From positions 186,001 to 250,000 of the forward strand of contig NZ_JAHGAW010000005.1 in NCBI RefSeq assembly GCF_018603885.1: DNA of 64,000 nt. Direction: 5' to 3'. The notes below the pieces were generated by a model. That model did not search any database, had not been told where the DNA came from, and saw nothing but the letters and a program-made list of their open reading frames with translations. The DNA is from Sphingobium nicotianae (GTDB taxonomy: Bacteria > Pseudomonadota > Alphaproteobacteria > Sphingomonadales > Sphingomonadaceae). This document shows, piece by piece, positions 55,003-64,000 of this stretch (within the stretch, counting starts at the first letter, position 1; every line of letters starts with the position of its first letter). The translations under genes and the position numbers were made by a program.

Positions 55003-55431
55003 ATGTCCAAGCCAAACATGATCGCCGGTATTCCCCAACCCGAGCAGGTGGGCCGGGAAGAGTTCAGCATTTCGGATCTGTGCGAGGAGTTCGGCGTCAC
55101 GCCGCGCGCGCTGCGTTTCTACGAGGACGAGCAGCTGATCGCGCCGCGCCGCCAGGGCCTTGCCCGCATCTACAGCCATCGCGACCGCGCCCGGCTCGCC
55201 TGGATCCTGCGCGGCAAGCGCGTCGGCTTCAGCCTCGCCGAGATTCGCGACATGATCGATCTGTATGACGCGGGCGACGGCCGCAGGACGCAGCGCGAGT
55301 TCACCATCGCCAAGTGCCGCGAGCGGATCGACCTGCTCGAGAGCCAGCGCAAGGATATTGACGAGGCGATTGCGGAGTTGACGAGCTTCGTTGCCCTGGT
55401 CGAAGAGAATCAGCGCCAGTCGAAAGACTGA
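55003..55431 (+). CDS. MerR-family regulator, LiuR-like
   Basis: The 142-residue regulator has a winged helix-turn-helix (FSISDLCEEFGVTPRALRFYEDE, in outline; RIYSHRDRARLAWILRGKRVGFSLAEI) and a dimerisation helix. It has no metal-binding CPIL tail, as in the LiuR subgroup controlling fatty-acid or leucine degradation. The next gene is an acyl-CoA dehydrogenase, and a LiuR-type site lies just upstream. This context supports the role. Confidence 0.85.
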   Translation: MSKPNMIAGIPQPEQVGREEFSISDLCEEFGVTPRALRFYEDEQLIAPRRQGLARIYSHRDRARLAWILRGKRVGFSLAEIRDMIDLYDAGDGRRTQREFTIAKCRERIDLLESQRKDIDEAIAELTSFVALVEENQRQSKD

Positions 55432-55444
55432 GTTCTATCGGATT

Positions 55445-55532
55445 GTCATGCTGGACTCGTTTCAGCATCCATCGTTCCTCTGAGGCCGCAGTTTGCGGGG
55501 CGGGATGGACCCTGAAACAAGTTCAGGGTGAC
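55445..55532. repeat. inverted REP pair between regulator and acyl-CoA dehydrogenase
   Basis: Arms 55445-55472 (GTCATGCTGGAC..CATCCAT) and 55505-55532 (ATGGACCCTG..GGGTGAC) are inverted copies with a few mismatches, separated by 32 bases. It is one more of the intergenic repeat families of the window. Confidence 0.6.
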
Positions 55533-55594
55533 GGTGATTGAAAGGGTTCGGACAGGAGCCTCTCCGATGCCGGCCCATCGACAAGGAGAGCCCA

Positions 55595-57400
55595 ATGCCC
55601 AGCTATACCGCGCCCGTCGCCGACACGATGTTCATCCTCGACGAGATCATCGGTCTCGACCGGATGGCGAATGTCCCCGGCTTCGCATCGGCCTCCAGCG
55701 ACATCGTCGCGGCGATCCTCGAGGAAGGCGGCAAGTTCGCCAGCGAAGTCTTGCATCCGCTGAACGCGGTGGGCGACCAGATCGGCTGCAAGCGCAACGA
55801 TGACGGCACCGTCACCGTGCCGCCTGGCTTCAAGGAGGCATTCGACCAGTTCGTCGCCGGCGGCTGGACGACGCTGCACGCGCCGGAGGAATTTGGCGGG
55901 CAGGGGCTGCCGATGGTGCTCTCCATCGCGGTCGAGGAATATTTCACCTCGGCCAATCATGCTTTCAACATGTATCATGGGCTGACCGGCGCGGCGGTCG
56001 CGGCCATCCTCGTCAAAGGCGACGAAGCGCTGCAGCAGAAATATGTGCCCAAGATGGTCTCGGGCGAGTGGTGCGGCACGATGAACCTCACCGAGCCGCA
56101 TTCGGGCACCGATCTGGGCCTCATCAAGACCAAGGCCGAGCCGCAAGCGGACGGCAGCTACAGGATCAGCGGCACCAAGATCTTCATCTCGGCCGGCGAG
56201 CACGAGATGAGCGAGAATATCATCCATCTCGTGCTGGCCAAGACGCCCGGCGCGCCCGCCGGATCGCGCGGCATCTCGCTGTTCCTCGTGCCCAAATATT
56301 TCGTCGGCGACGATGGCGCGCTCGGCGATCACAACGCGGTTTCCTGCGGCTCGATCGAACACAAGATGGGCATTCACGGCAACGCGACCTGCGTCATGAA
56401 CTATGACGGTGCGACCGGCTGGATGATCGGCGAGGAGAATAAGGGCCTTGCCGCCATGTTCATCATGATGAACCAGGCGCGGCTTGGCGTCGGCCTGCAG
56501 GGCCTGGCGCAGGCGGAACTGGCCTATCAATATTCCGTGCAGTACGCGATGGAGCGGCGCCAGGGCCGCGCGCTGACCGGCCCGGCCGAGCCGGACAAGC
56601 CCGCCGACACGCTCTTCGTCCATCCGGACGTGCGCCGCATGCTGATGGAGGGCAAGGCGATCACCGAGGGGCTGCGCGCGCTGTGCATCTGGGGCGCGCT
56701 GCAGGTCGATCTCGCCAAAATGGCGCCAACCGAGGAAGAGCGCGTCGCGGCCGACGATCTGATCTCGCTGCTGACGCCGGTGATCAAAGGATACGGCACC
56801 GATCGCGGCTTCGACGTGACGGTGATGGCGCAGCAGGTGTTCGGCGGTCATGGCTATATCTGGGAGACCGGCGTCGAGCAGGCCGTGCGCGATGCGCGGA
56901 TCGCGATGATCTACGAGGGCGCCAATGGCGTGCAGGCAATGGACCTGGTCGGCCGGAAGCTGCCGGCCAATGGCGGCCGCTCGATCCAGGCCTTCTTCAA
57001 GCTGATCGGCGAGGAAGTGGCGCTCGGCAAGGCCGTGCCGGAGACGGCGGCGGTGGCCGAGGCGCTGGAGAAGGCGAACCAGCAGCTCCAGGCCGCGACC
57101 ATGTGGCTGCTGCAGAACGCGATGACCAACCCCAACAATGCCGGGGCGGCTGCCTATGCCTATATGCACATCATGGGCATCGTGGCGGTCGGCATGATGT
57201 GGCTGAAGATGGCGCGGGCGGCGCAGGCACAGATTGCGGCGGGCACCGGCAATCCGGCCTATCTCAATGCCAAGCTGGTGACGGCGCGCTACTTTGCCGA
57301 GCGGATCATGCCCGATGCGGGCGCGCTGCGGCGCAAGATCGAGGGTGGCGCCGAAGTGCTGATGGCGCTGCCGCCCGAGGCATTCCTGACGGCGGCTTGA
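55595..57400 (+). CDS. acyl-CoA dehydrogenase of the long (DmdC-like) type
   Basis: This 601-residue flavoenzyme is longer than classical acyl-CoA dehydrogenases (about 380) because of an extra C-terminal domain, as in the DmdC/AcdA group. The FAD and substrate region has MNLTEPHSGTDLG and ISGTKIFISAGEH. The second signature is FGGHGYIWETGVEQ with the likely catalytic Glu region. The substrate is probably a medium or branched acyl-CoA. It is presumably controlled by the upstream LiuR-like protein. Confidence 0.92.
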   Translation: MPSYTAPVADTMFILDEIIGLDRMANVPGFASASSDIVAAILEEGGKFASEVLHPLNAVGDQIGCKRNDDGTVTVPPGFKEAFDQFVAGGWTTLHAPEEFGGQGLPMVLSIAVEEYFTSANHAFNMYHGLTGAAVAAILVKGDEALQQKYVPKMVSGEWCGTMNLTEPHSGTDLGLIKTKAEPQADGSYRISGTKIFISAGEHEMSENIIHLVLAKTPGAPAGSRGISLFLVPKYFVGDDGALGDHNAVSCGSIEHKMGIHGNATCVMNYDGATGWMIGEENKGLAAMFIMMNQARLGVGLQGLAQAELAYQYSVQYAMERRQGRALTGPAEPDKPADTLFVHPDVRRMLMEGKAITEGLRALCIWGALQVDLAKMAPTEEERVAADDLISLLTPVIKGYGTDRGFDVTVMAQQVFGGHGYIWETGVEQAVRDARIAMIYEGANGVQAMDLVGRKLPANGGRSIQAFFKLIGEEVALGKAVPETAAVAEALEKANQQLQAATMWLLQNAMTNPNNAGAAAYAYMHIMGIVAVGMMWLKMARAAQAQIAAGTGNPAYLNAKLVTARYFAERIMPDAGALRRKIEGGAEVLMALPPEAFLTAA

Positions 57401-57429
57401 GGCGGCATTTCAAGGCTGAGACGCTGAAT

Positions 57430-57497
57430 TTTCGTCACCCCAGCGGAAGCTGGGATCTCCGGCGCGCGAGACCCCAGCTTCCGCTGGGGTGACGAAA
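57430..57497. repeat. long inverted REP pair CGTCACCCCAGCGGAAGCTGGG
   Basis: Left arm from 57430, with CGTCACCCCAGC and GGAAGCTGGG, and right arm up to 57497 are nearly perfect inverted copies, each about 28 bases, around a short spacer. It lies between convergent genes and could act as a two-way terminator. Confidence 0.75.
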
Positions 57498-57501
57498 GAT
57501 T

Positions 57502-58923
57502 TCAGGGCGCGCCCGGCGTCAGCGCGCCGTCCGCCTGCGCGGTCGGCCGCTGCAGCTTGATCACCTCGACCGGCCGCCTGGTCGGGGCCAGCTCGCTCTT
57601 CTTCTCGTCGGCGAGCAGACGGCTGCCGGCTTCCGGTAGCTTGATGCGGCCCTTGTCGCCCTTGTCGTCGGCGATCAGCCGGGACGGTGCCATGGTGGGG
57701 ATGCGCTTCGCCATGCATTGGATGCGCGGAGCGGAGGGGAATTCCTCGCAATTGTAGAGCATCCGCTCGAAGCCGGTGTCCTTGATGCGGATATAGGAGA
57801 AGGACATGGATGGCAGCGCGGCTTCCTCGACCGGGAAGGCCTTGGGCGTCGCGCGCGGATTGGTCCAGGCGAGCAGGCGGCACTGGGCGCGGCCCGTGCA
57901 GATCCGCCTGGCGGCCTCGGCATAGCGCGCCGGGTCGCCGCCCTTGTCGAGCATCATGACGAAGCCGTTGCCGCCTGGCTCGATCGCCATGAGCTGGCCG
58001 GGGCCGACGCGCTTGCCGATCAGATCGGGGCCGAGCGCCAGCGTGGGGCCTCGGTCGTCGACGAGACTGCCCTTGAGCTGACCGCTGGCGAAAAGCAGAT
58101 CGTCCGTCGTCTGGTCCTTGTGCGCAGGCGAGAGCAGGACGAGCTTGGCGATGGCCGGTTCGGCGGGGATCGCGAGCTGTTTCGCGAAGGCGCCGGGTGT
58201 GCCCCACCAGCCTTTCCAGCGGAAGAAGAGATGGGTGTCGACCGCCGTGACCTTGTCGAGCGAACTACTCCAATAAGGCATCACCCAGTCGGTGTGATAA
58301 TGGGTCGAGTAGCCGACCGGCTTGTAGACGTCGCCCGCGAGCATCTGGCTCGCGAGGCCGCGGGCGCGCTCCCATGCGGCGGTCGAGGGCGTGCGCGCCA
58401 TGGCGCCGTCGCAGGTGAAAGTGAACTGGCAGCCGGTCGTGCGCTCCTGACCCTGGAACACCACGCCGCACACCGTCTTGGGGAAGGCCGGGTGGCGCAG
58501 GCGATTGAGCACGACTTGGCCGACGGCGCGCTCGCCGGTGGCATCGTCGCCCGCCTCGTAGATCATCGCGGCGGCGAGGCAATCGGTCGCGCGGGCGAGG
58601 GTGGCTTCGTCGCCGATGAGTTTAAAGGGACGGGCGGCCGGGTTTGGTCCATTTGAGAAGGGGATTCCAGCGTTGAGCTTGCGCGCTTCGTCCGGGTTGG
58701 ACGCGTCCAGCACCAGCGGCTCGACGACCGGGACAGGGCTGTCCGGCTTGCCGGCCGCTGTCGCGGTGTCTCCGATCGGTGCGGTGAGGCCACGGCCCTG
58801 TGGCCGTCCGCCAAGGCCCACATAGGCGATCGCCATGGCCGCGATGAGGCCGAGCATGAGGGCGACGGCGAACCATCGCCGGTTCTGCAAGGACCGGTCC
58901 AGTGTCATGCTTGGGCTCGTCAT
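57502..58923 (-). CDS. SleB-type cell-wall hydrolase, membrane-anchored
   Basis: The 473-residue protein has one N-terminal helix (FAVALMLGLIAAMAIAYVGLG) and no other. The Hydrolase_2 (SleB/CwlJ) domain is in the middle: AAAMIYEAGDDATGERAVGQVVLNR and CGVVFQGQER, then QFTFTCDG. YSTHYHTDWVMPYW follows. These are the conserved segments, with the Glu in YEAG the expected catalytic acid. The C-terminal half is long and not recognised. It probably cleaves peptidoglycan in the periplasm. Confidence 0.86.
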   Translation of the reverse strand: MTSPSMTLDRSLQNRRWFAVALMLGLIAAMAIAYVGLGGRPQGRGLTAPIGDTATAAGKPDSPVPVVEPLVLDASNPDEARKLNAGIPFSNGPNPAARPFKLIGDEATLARATDCLAAAMIYEAGDDATGERAVGQVVLNRLRHPAFPKTVCGVVFQGQERTTGCQFTFTCDGAMARTPSTAAWERARGLASQMLAGDVYKPVGYSTHYHTDWVMPYWSSSLDKVTAVDTHLFFRWKGWWGTPGAFAKQLAIPAEPAIAKLVLLSPAHKDQTTDDLLFASGQLKGSLVDDRGPTLALGPDLIGKRVGPGQLMAIEPGGNGFVMMLDKGGDPARYAEAARRICTGRAQCRLLAWTNPRATPKAFPVEEAALPSMSFSYIRIKDTGFERMLYNCEEFPSAPRIQCMAKRIPTMAPSRLIADDKGDKGRIKLPEAGSRLLADEKKSELAPTRRPVEVIKLQRPTAQADGALTPGAP

Positions 58924-59169
58924 CCGGCGCTATGTGTGCCCGGAACCGCGCAAAGGCAAGGCGCAAGCGGCGGTTCGGCCCTCTATCGCGGCGACAGTCC
59001 CGTTTCGAGATGCTTTACGGGGCGAGTGTTAACGAGCGCAGGCATGTGTCCTTGGCCCGCCTGGATTTCGTGCATCGCGGCCTGATCCAGCTCGGCCGCT
59101 CCGGTCTACGGAACGGTAATCAGCGAGCGGGACGCATCGCGCTCCGCTCGCTTCTTATCTGGCCTGTGA

Positions 59170-60093
59170 TCAGGATTCCGGCAGGAAGTCCGGTACCGAG
59201 AGATAGCGCTCGCCCGTGTCGTAGTTGAAGCCCAGCACCTTGGCGCCGGCGCGCAACTCGGGCAGCTTCTGGGCGATGGCGGCGAGCGTCGCGCCGGACG
59301 AGATGCCGACGAGAATGCCTTCCTCGCGGGCGGAGCGGCGGGCGAACTCCTTGGCGTCGTTGGGATCGACCTGGATAGCGCCGTCGAGCAGGGCGGTGTG
59401 CAGATTGGTCGGGATGAAGCCGGCGCCGATGCCCTGGATCGGGTGCGGGCCAGGGGCGCCGCCGCTGATCACCGGCGAGAGGGTGGGCTCGACCGCGAAC
59501 ACCTTGAGACCGGGCCACTGCGCCTTGAGCACCTGTGCGACGCCCGTGATATGGCCGCCGGTGCCGACGCCGGTGATGATCGCATCGAGCGGAGCATCGC
59601 CGAAATCGGCGAGGATCTCCTGCGCCGTGGTGCGCACATGAACCTCGATATTGGCCGGATTCTCGAACTGCTGGGGCATCCACGCGCCCGGCGTTGAGGC
59701 GACGATCTCCAGGCCGCGCTCGATCGCGCCCTTCATGCCCTTCTCGCGCGGGGTGAGGTCGAAGGTGGCGCCATAGGCCAGCATCAGGCGGCGGCGCTCC
59801 AGGCTCATGCTCTCGGGCATGACCAGGATGATCTTGTAGCCCTTGACCGCCGCGACCATGGCAAGGCCGATGCCGGTATTGCCGGAGGTCGGTTCGACGA
59901 TGGTGCCGCCTGGCTTGAGGCTGCCGTCCTTCTCCGCCGCCTCGATCATGGAGAGGGCGATGCGGTCCTTGATGGAGCCGCCGGGATTGGCGCGTTCGGA
60001 CTTGATCCAGACATTGGCGTCCGGGCCGAACAGCCGGTTGATCTTGATGTGCGGCGTGCCGCCGATCGTGTCGAGGATGGAAGAGACTTTCAT
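59170..60093 (-). CDS. cysK: CysK, cysteine synthase A
   Basis: The 307-residue O-acetylserine sulfhydrylase has the PLP Lys in NPGGSIKDR, the substrate loop TSGNTGIG, and the CysK-type [14 protein letters not shown] and GIGAGFIP. It makes cysteine from O-acetylserine and sulfide. The start is ATG 60093; longer readings lack conservation. An A/T-rich palindrome lies 40 bases upstream. Confidence 0.95.
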   Translation of the reverse strand: MKVSSILDTIGGTPHIKINRLFGPDANVWIKSERANPGGSIKDRIALSMIEAAEKDGSLKPGGTIVEPTSGNTGIGLAMVAAVKGYKIILVMPESMSLERRRLMLAYGATFDLTPREKGMKGAIERGLEIVASTPGAWMPQQFENPANIEVHVRTTAQEILADFGDAPLDAIITGVGTGGHITGVAQVLKAQWPGLKVFAVEPTLSPVISGGAPGPHPIQGIGAGFIPTNLHTALLDGAIQVDPNDAKEFARRSAREEGILVGISSGATLAAIAQKLPELRAGAKVLGFNYDTGERYLSVPDFLPES

Positions 60094-60130
60094 GGCATGC
60101 CTCCGTTCTTGAATTGGGTCTCGGTCTGTG

Positions 60131-60146
60131 TTCAATTAAAATTGAA
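60131..60146. promoter_or_regulatory. candidate operator upstream of cysK
   Basis: TTCAATT-AA-AATTGAA is a perfect 7-bp dyad with two central A's in an otherwise GC-rich region, 38 bases upstream of the cysK ATG. Its place suggests binding by a regulator of sulfur use, possibly of the Rrf2 group. The regulator is not identified. Confidence 0.5.
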
Positions 60147-60173
60147 TCAGTAGAGATTGCAAGCCCGACCGCG

Positions 60174-61520
60174 TCAGGACGTGGTTGCTTGTGGCCGTTC
60201 CGCAGCCTGAAGGGAAGCCTCCGGGTAGAGCTCCGGCGGATCGAAGGTACGGGCGTTGCGAAGCTGCGGGAAGAGCCGCGCCCAGAGCAGGGTGATGCCG
60301 ATCGCGCCCAGGCCGCCGACGACCACCGCCGCCACCGGCCCGATCAGGGCGGCGAGGAAGCCGGACTCCGCTTCGCCGAGTTCATTGGACGCCGAGACCG
60401 TCATCATCGCGACGCTGGAGACCCGGCCGCGCATATCGTCGGGCGTGTGCAGCTGGATGAGCGACTGGCGAACGAACACCGAGAACATGTCGGCGCTGCC
60501 CCACACGGCCATGGCGGCAAGGGCGACGAGGATGCCGACCTGTTGCGGCATGAAGGCGGTAAGGCCGAAGAAGACGGTGGCGAGGCCGAAGATGCTGACC
60601 GACAGGAACATCTTGAGGCCGACATTATATTTGATCGGCCGGAACGAAAACCAGAGCGCCGTGATCGCCGCGCCGACGCCGGGTGCTGCCGCGAGATGGC
60701 CGAGACCAGCCGAGCCGACATGCAATATGTCGCGCGCATAAACGGGAAGCAGCGCGGTCGTCCCGGCGAGCAACACGGCGAAGAGATCGAGCGTGATCGC
60801 GCCCAACACCAGCTTGTTGGTGCGGACATAGCTGAATCCGTCGATCACCTGACGGATGGGATGACGGTCCTTCTGCGGCGGAGCCTGCGGCACATCGCCC
60901 ACGAAGATCATGCCGACGACCGAGACCAGGAACAGCGCCCCGCTGATCAGATAGGCGTAATAGGGCTCCATCGCATAGGCATAGCCGGCCAGCGCCGGCC
61001 CGACGATGCCGCCCGCCTGCCAGAACATGCTGGAAAAGGCGATGGCGCGGGGCAGCAAATTCTTGGGCACGATATTGGGCGCGAGCGAGCCGAGCGCCGG
61101 CCCCTGGAAGGCGCGCACCAGGCCGAGCACGGCGGCGATCGAGAAGATTAGCGACAGGCTGATCCAGCCCTCATAGCTGGCCAGCGCCAGCACGGCGGCG
61201 CAGGCGAGCAGCACGGTCAGCGTCATCTGGGCGACGCGGGTTCGCTTGAAATTGTCCGCGGCGAGACCCGCGAAAGGCGTCAGCACGAACAGCACGGCGA
61301 ACTGGATGAGGCCGATGATGCCGAGCTGGGCGGCCGCCTGCGCGGGCGCCATGGTGAGGCGAGCGATGTTGTAGGCCTGCCAGGCGATGATCAGCGACAT
61401 GCCGGTGCTGCCGAGGATCGTGCACAGGCGGACCATGAGGAAGGCCCGGAATGCGCCGATCTGGAAGGGGTGAGTCAGAGCCGATGCGTCGCGACTGTCG
61501 GACTCGCTGGAAGTGGCCAT
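60174..61520 (-). CDS. MFS transporter, EntS-like group
   Basis: The 448-residue protein has 11-12 membrane helices. The layout and motifs (FALFVLTPFAGLAADNFKRTR-like first loop, AFSSMFWQAGGIVGPALAG, and RGRVSSVAMMTVSASNELGEAESG in helix 10-11) are those of the EntS/MFS_3 exporters. The substrate may be a siderophore-like compound or a drug, but no biosynthetic genes are near. GGAGCAGGAC precedes the ATG. Confidence 0.87.
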   Translation of the reverse strand: MATSSESDSRDASALTHPFQIGAFRAFLMVRLCTILGSTGMSLIIAWQAYNIARLTMAPAQAAAQLGIIGLIQFAVLFVLTPFAGLAADNFKRTRVAQMTLTVLLACAAVLALASYEGWISLSLIFSIAAVLGLVRAFQGPALGSLAPNIVPKNLLPRAIAFSSMFWQAGGIVGPALAGYAYAMEPYYAYLISGALFLVSVVGMIFVGDVPQAPPQKDRHPIRQVIDGFSYVRTNKLVLGAITLDLFAVLLAGTTALLPVYARDILHVGSAGLGHLAAAPGVGAAITALWFSFRPIKYNVGLKMFLSVSIFGLATVFFGLTAFMPQQVGILVALAAMAVWGSADMFSVFVRQSLIQLHTPDDMRGRVSSVAMMTVSASNELGEAESGFLAALIGPVAAVVVGGLGAIGITLLWARLFPQLRNARTFDPPELYPEASLQAAERPQATTS

Positions 61521-61695
61521 GTCCTGCTCCTAGGCGCAAGCCCTGGACTTGCGCAACGACCCAAAGCTTGGTGGGCTAAAGTTTTTCCGGTTCCGCATCA
61601 TGTTGCCGGCCTTGAAAGATTCTATCGCGACGCTGGACAAGCCTCGTCCGTCGAGCCAGTTTGCGGGCAATTCAAAGCTCTCTGGAGTCTTTTAT

Positions 61696-63447
61696 ATGAC
61701 CCGCTCCCGCACATTGACCTATCTTCTGGCGCCGATCGCGGCGGCCGCCCTGCTGGCCGGCTGTGCCCAGAGCGCGATCGAGCGCGAGGCGGCCGCAGCC
61801 GAGAAAGCAGAGCCCAAGCGCGACAATTGGGAGGCGTTCCGCGACAGCTTCCTGGAAGCCTATTTCCAGCATGACCCAGCCTTCGCCGTCTATCAGGGAC
61901 GGCATGATTTCGACGGCCAGATGCCGGACTGGAGCGAGGCGGGGCTGAAGGGCTTTGCCGATTTCCTGAACGAGTCCATTGGCAAGGCGCAAGCCTTCCG
62001 TGCCGGGAGCCTCAGCAAGGACGAGGCCTTCGAACGCGATTATCTGGTCGCAGTGGCGCGCGGCAAGCTGTTCTGGCTGACCGATGCCGACCAGCCGCAC
62101 AACAATCCGGCCTATTATGTCGGCGGCGGCCTCGATCCCAACGTGTTCATCGCGCGCAACTATGCCGACGCGCCGACCCGGATGAAGGCGCTGATCGCTT
62201 TCTACAAGCGCGTGCCGACGGCCGCGGCGCAGATCCGCGCCAATCTCAGGATGCCGATGCCGCTCAGCTTCATCGACTATGGCAAGTCCGGCTTCCAGGG
62301 GCTGGCGGACTATTATGTCGGCGATGCCAAGGCGGCGTTCGCCTCGGTCAAGGACCCCGCGCTGCAGGCCGAGTTCGACGCCTCGGCCGGCGCGGCGTCC
62401 AAGGCGATGAAGGATCTGGCCGACTGGCTGGAGAGCAATCGCGGCACGGCGACGCAGAATTTCGCGCTCGGTGCCGAGCGCTTCTCGCGGATGGTCTCGG
62501 CGACCGAGATGGTCGACACGCCGTTGGCGCAGCTGGAGGCGATCGGCGTCGCCGACCTCAAGCGCAACCAGGCGGCACTCAACACGGCCTGTGCCAGCTA
62601 TGCGCCGGGCAAGTCGATCCCCGACTGCATGCTCAAGATGAATGAGGACAAACCGGTCGATGGCCCGGTCGCCGAGGCGCGGCGGCAGATCCCGGTGCTG
62701 CGCGCCTTCGTGGTCGCCAAGGATCTCGCCAGCATCCCCGGCACCGAGGAGGCGCTGGTCGAGGAAAGCCCGCCCTACAACCGGCAGAACAGCGCCTATA
62801 TCGATCCGCCCGGGCCGTATGAGAAGGGCATTCCCTCCGTCTATTACATCTCGCCGCCGGATCCCGCCTGGAGCAAAGAAGTGCAGGAGGCATTCATTCC
62901 GGGGAAGAAGGATCTGCTCTTCACCTCGGTGCATGAGGTCATGCCGGGGCACTTCCTCCAGTTCCTGCATGCCAACCGCTCGCCGTCCATCTTCGGGCGC
63001 GTCTATGTGGGCTATGCCTTTGCGGAGGGCTGGGCGCATTACGCCGAGGAGATGATGTGGGAAGCCGGCCTCAACGACGGCGATCTGGAGACCCATATCG
63101 GCCAGCTCTCCAACGCATTGCTGCGCAATTGCCGCTATCTCTCGGCGATCCGACTGCATTCGGGCCGGATGACGCAGGCGGAGTCCGAGGCGATGTTCAA
63201 GAATGAATGCTATCAGGACGAAGGCAATGCCAGGCAGCAGGCGGCGCGCGGCACCTATGACCCGGCCTATCTCAATTACACGCTCGGCAAGCTGATGATC
63301 CGCAAGCTGCGCGCCGACTGGACCGCGACGCATGGCGGCCGGGCTGGGTGGAAGGCGTTCCACGACCAGTTCCTGAGCTATGGCGGGCCGCCGATTCCAC
63401 TCGTGCGTCAGCAGATGATGGGCGGCGCGGCGAAAGCGGCATTCTGA
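61696..63447 (+). CDS. DUF885 lipoprotein, probable metallopeptidase
   Basis: This 583-residue protein has a lipoprotein signal with lipobox LLAGC (Cys24). The DUF885 domain follows, and near residue 415 HEVMPGHFLQF has the two His of an HExxxGH zinc motif, with a downstream Glu in EGWAHYAEEMMWE. DUF885 proteins are usually annotated as secreted metallo-carboxypeptidases. I use the ATG at 61696, as it gives the lipoprotein signal. Confidence 0.9.
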   Translation: MTRSRTLTYLLAPIAAAALLAGCAQSAIEREAAAAEKAEPKRDNWEAFRDSFLEAYFQHDPAFAVYQGRHDFDGQMPDWSEAGLKGFADFLNESIGKAQAFRAGSLSKDEAFERDYLVAVARGKLFWLTDADQPHNNPAYYVGGGLDPNVFIARNYADAPTRMKALIAFYKRVPTAAAQIRANLRMPMPLSFIDYGKSGFQGLADYYVGDAKAAFASVKDPALQAEFDASAGAASKAMKDLADWLESNRGTATQNFALGAERFSRMVSATEMVDTPLAQLEAIGVADLKRNQAALNTACASYAPGKSIPDCMLKMNEDKPVDGPVAEARRQIPVLRAFVVAKDLASIPGTEEALVEESPPYNRQNSAYIDPPGPYEKGIPSVYYISPPDPAWSKEVQEAFIPGKKDLLFTSVHEVMPGHFLQFLHANRSPSIFGRVYVGYAFAEGWAHYAEEMMWEAGLNDGDLETHIGQLSNALLRNCRYLSAIRLHSGRMTQAESEAMFKNECYQDEGNARQQAARGTYDPAYLNYTLGKLMIRKLRADWTATHGGRAGWKAFHDQFLSYGGPPIPLVRQQMMGGAAKAAF

Positions 63448-63483
63448 GCCGAGAGCCTCTTCCGCTCGCGGAGGAAGCGCTCG

Positions 63484-64000
63484 CTAGGCGATGAGTGCGC
63501 CATAGTCCTCGGGCGACGGCGGGAGGATCGTGCGCGCCACGAGCCCGGCGGCAATGACGAGGCCAAGGGCGACCAGAAAGAACCACTCGCGCCGATTGGG
63601 CTTTTGCCCTTTCCACAGGATTAGGCCCGCAAGCGCGATCGCGAGCATCGGCCACAAATGATAGCGCAGATCGGACGAGATGCTGAGGACCGCGAAGCTG
63701 GCTTCCTGAACCAGCGCGGAAACGAGCAGGGCCGTGGCGAGGCTCCGGCGCGGGCTGGCTGCACGGGAAGAGGTTAGAAAGAGTCCGCGCAGCCCGACGA
63801 GACACCAGATGACGGGCCATGTCAGGGGCGTCTCGACCAGCCACGCCGCGAAACCCTGACACCATCGAGCGATGGGCGAGACCGGGTCGGCCAGGCCAAG
63901 CTCATTGGGCTCGGAATGGGCGGGTGGAGCGGCAAGCGGCCAGTCGCGGCCGACTAACCAGCGTTCCGTCGCGTTCAGATGGGCCAGTCGATGGGCGAGA
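63484..64000 (-). CDS. polytopic membrane protein, N-terminus beyond the window
   Basis: Reading the minus strand from the window edge to the TAG at 63484 gives about 171 residues without a stop. Four or five helices are visible, including ATALLVSALVQEASFAVLSI and REWFFLVALGLVIAAGLVA (helices near the C-terminus). SDLRYHLWPMLAIALAG resembles the end of GT39-like or related membrane glycosyltransferases, but this is only a hint. The stop is 36 bases after the DUF885 gene, in a convergent arrangement. Confidence 0.6.
   Translation of the reverse strand, partial: LAHRLAHLNATERWLVGRDWPLAAPPAHSEPNELGLADPVSPIARWCQGFAAWLVETPLTWPVIWCLVGLRGLFLTSSRAASPRRSLATALLVSALVQEASFAVLSISSDLRYHLWPMLAIALAGLILWKGQKPNRREWFFLVALGLVIAAGLVARTILPPSPEDYGALIA

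Overview
The window is high-GC chromosomal DNA that looks like an alphaproteobacterium of the Sphingomonadaceae (Sphingomonas or a close relative). This rests on the overall gene repertoire, the style of the flagellar genes, a PEP-CTERM protein, and many short inverted intergenic repeats of the 'GTCATCCCAGC / GTCACCCCAGC' kind. This placement is inferred by reading, not by a search.

Positions 1-13760 form a flagellar locus. On the minus strand lie a partial SLT transglycosylase, a FlgN-like protein, flgM, flgA and a PomA/PomB-like second stator pair. On the plus strand is one run flgBCDEFGHIJKL, followed by a conventional motA-motB. Three textbook sigma-54 promoters (TGGCAC..TTGC) drive the flgB operon, flgA and the SLT gene. 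A pair of 16-bp CGGCAA-N4-TTGCCG-type palindromes upstream of flgB is a likely enhancer. FlgH has no cysteine at all, FlgE is very short, and FlgJ has only the rod-binding half.

Two small elements (13758-14870 and 26197-26983) share the same left and right arms. Each carries one unrelated minus-strand gene in the same orientation (an unknown 232-aa protein and a DUF2199 protein) and has no recombinase. Both abut a neighbouring gene so that its TAG stop codon lies in the element terminus. They are the best candidate here for an undescribed mobile cassette.

Between and after these elements lie an EF-hand/response-regulator/histidine-kinase group, a MASE1-PAS-GGDEF diguanylate cyclase, tRNA-Gly, a LysR regulator, a GH18-deacetylase-GT2 three-domain polysaccharide enzyme, purC, small membrane proteins beside a winged-helix/TPR regulator, and a TonB-dependent receptor. 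Next is a MerR-like regulator facing a glutaredoxin-MauE/DoxX membrane protein across a classical mer-type operator, then a PEP-CTERM protein and a PepSY/two-component group.

From 37 kb onward the content is mostly housekeeping: SIMPL protein, Uup-type ABC-F ATPase, two EamA transporters, tandem cysteine desulfurases with a ferredoxin, SRP RNA (44.5 kb), POT transporter, dnaX-ybaB, lon, HU, tRNA-His, a leucine-type dehydrogenase, hisI, a LiuR-like MerR regulator with an acyl-CoA dehydrogenase, a SleB-type hydrolase, cysK, an MFS transporter and a DUF885 lipoprotein. The last gene runs off the window end.
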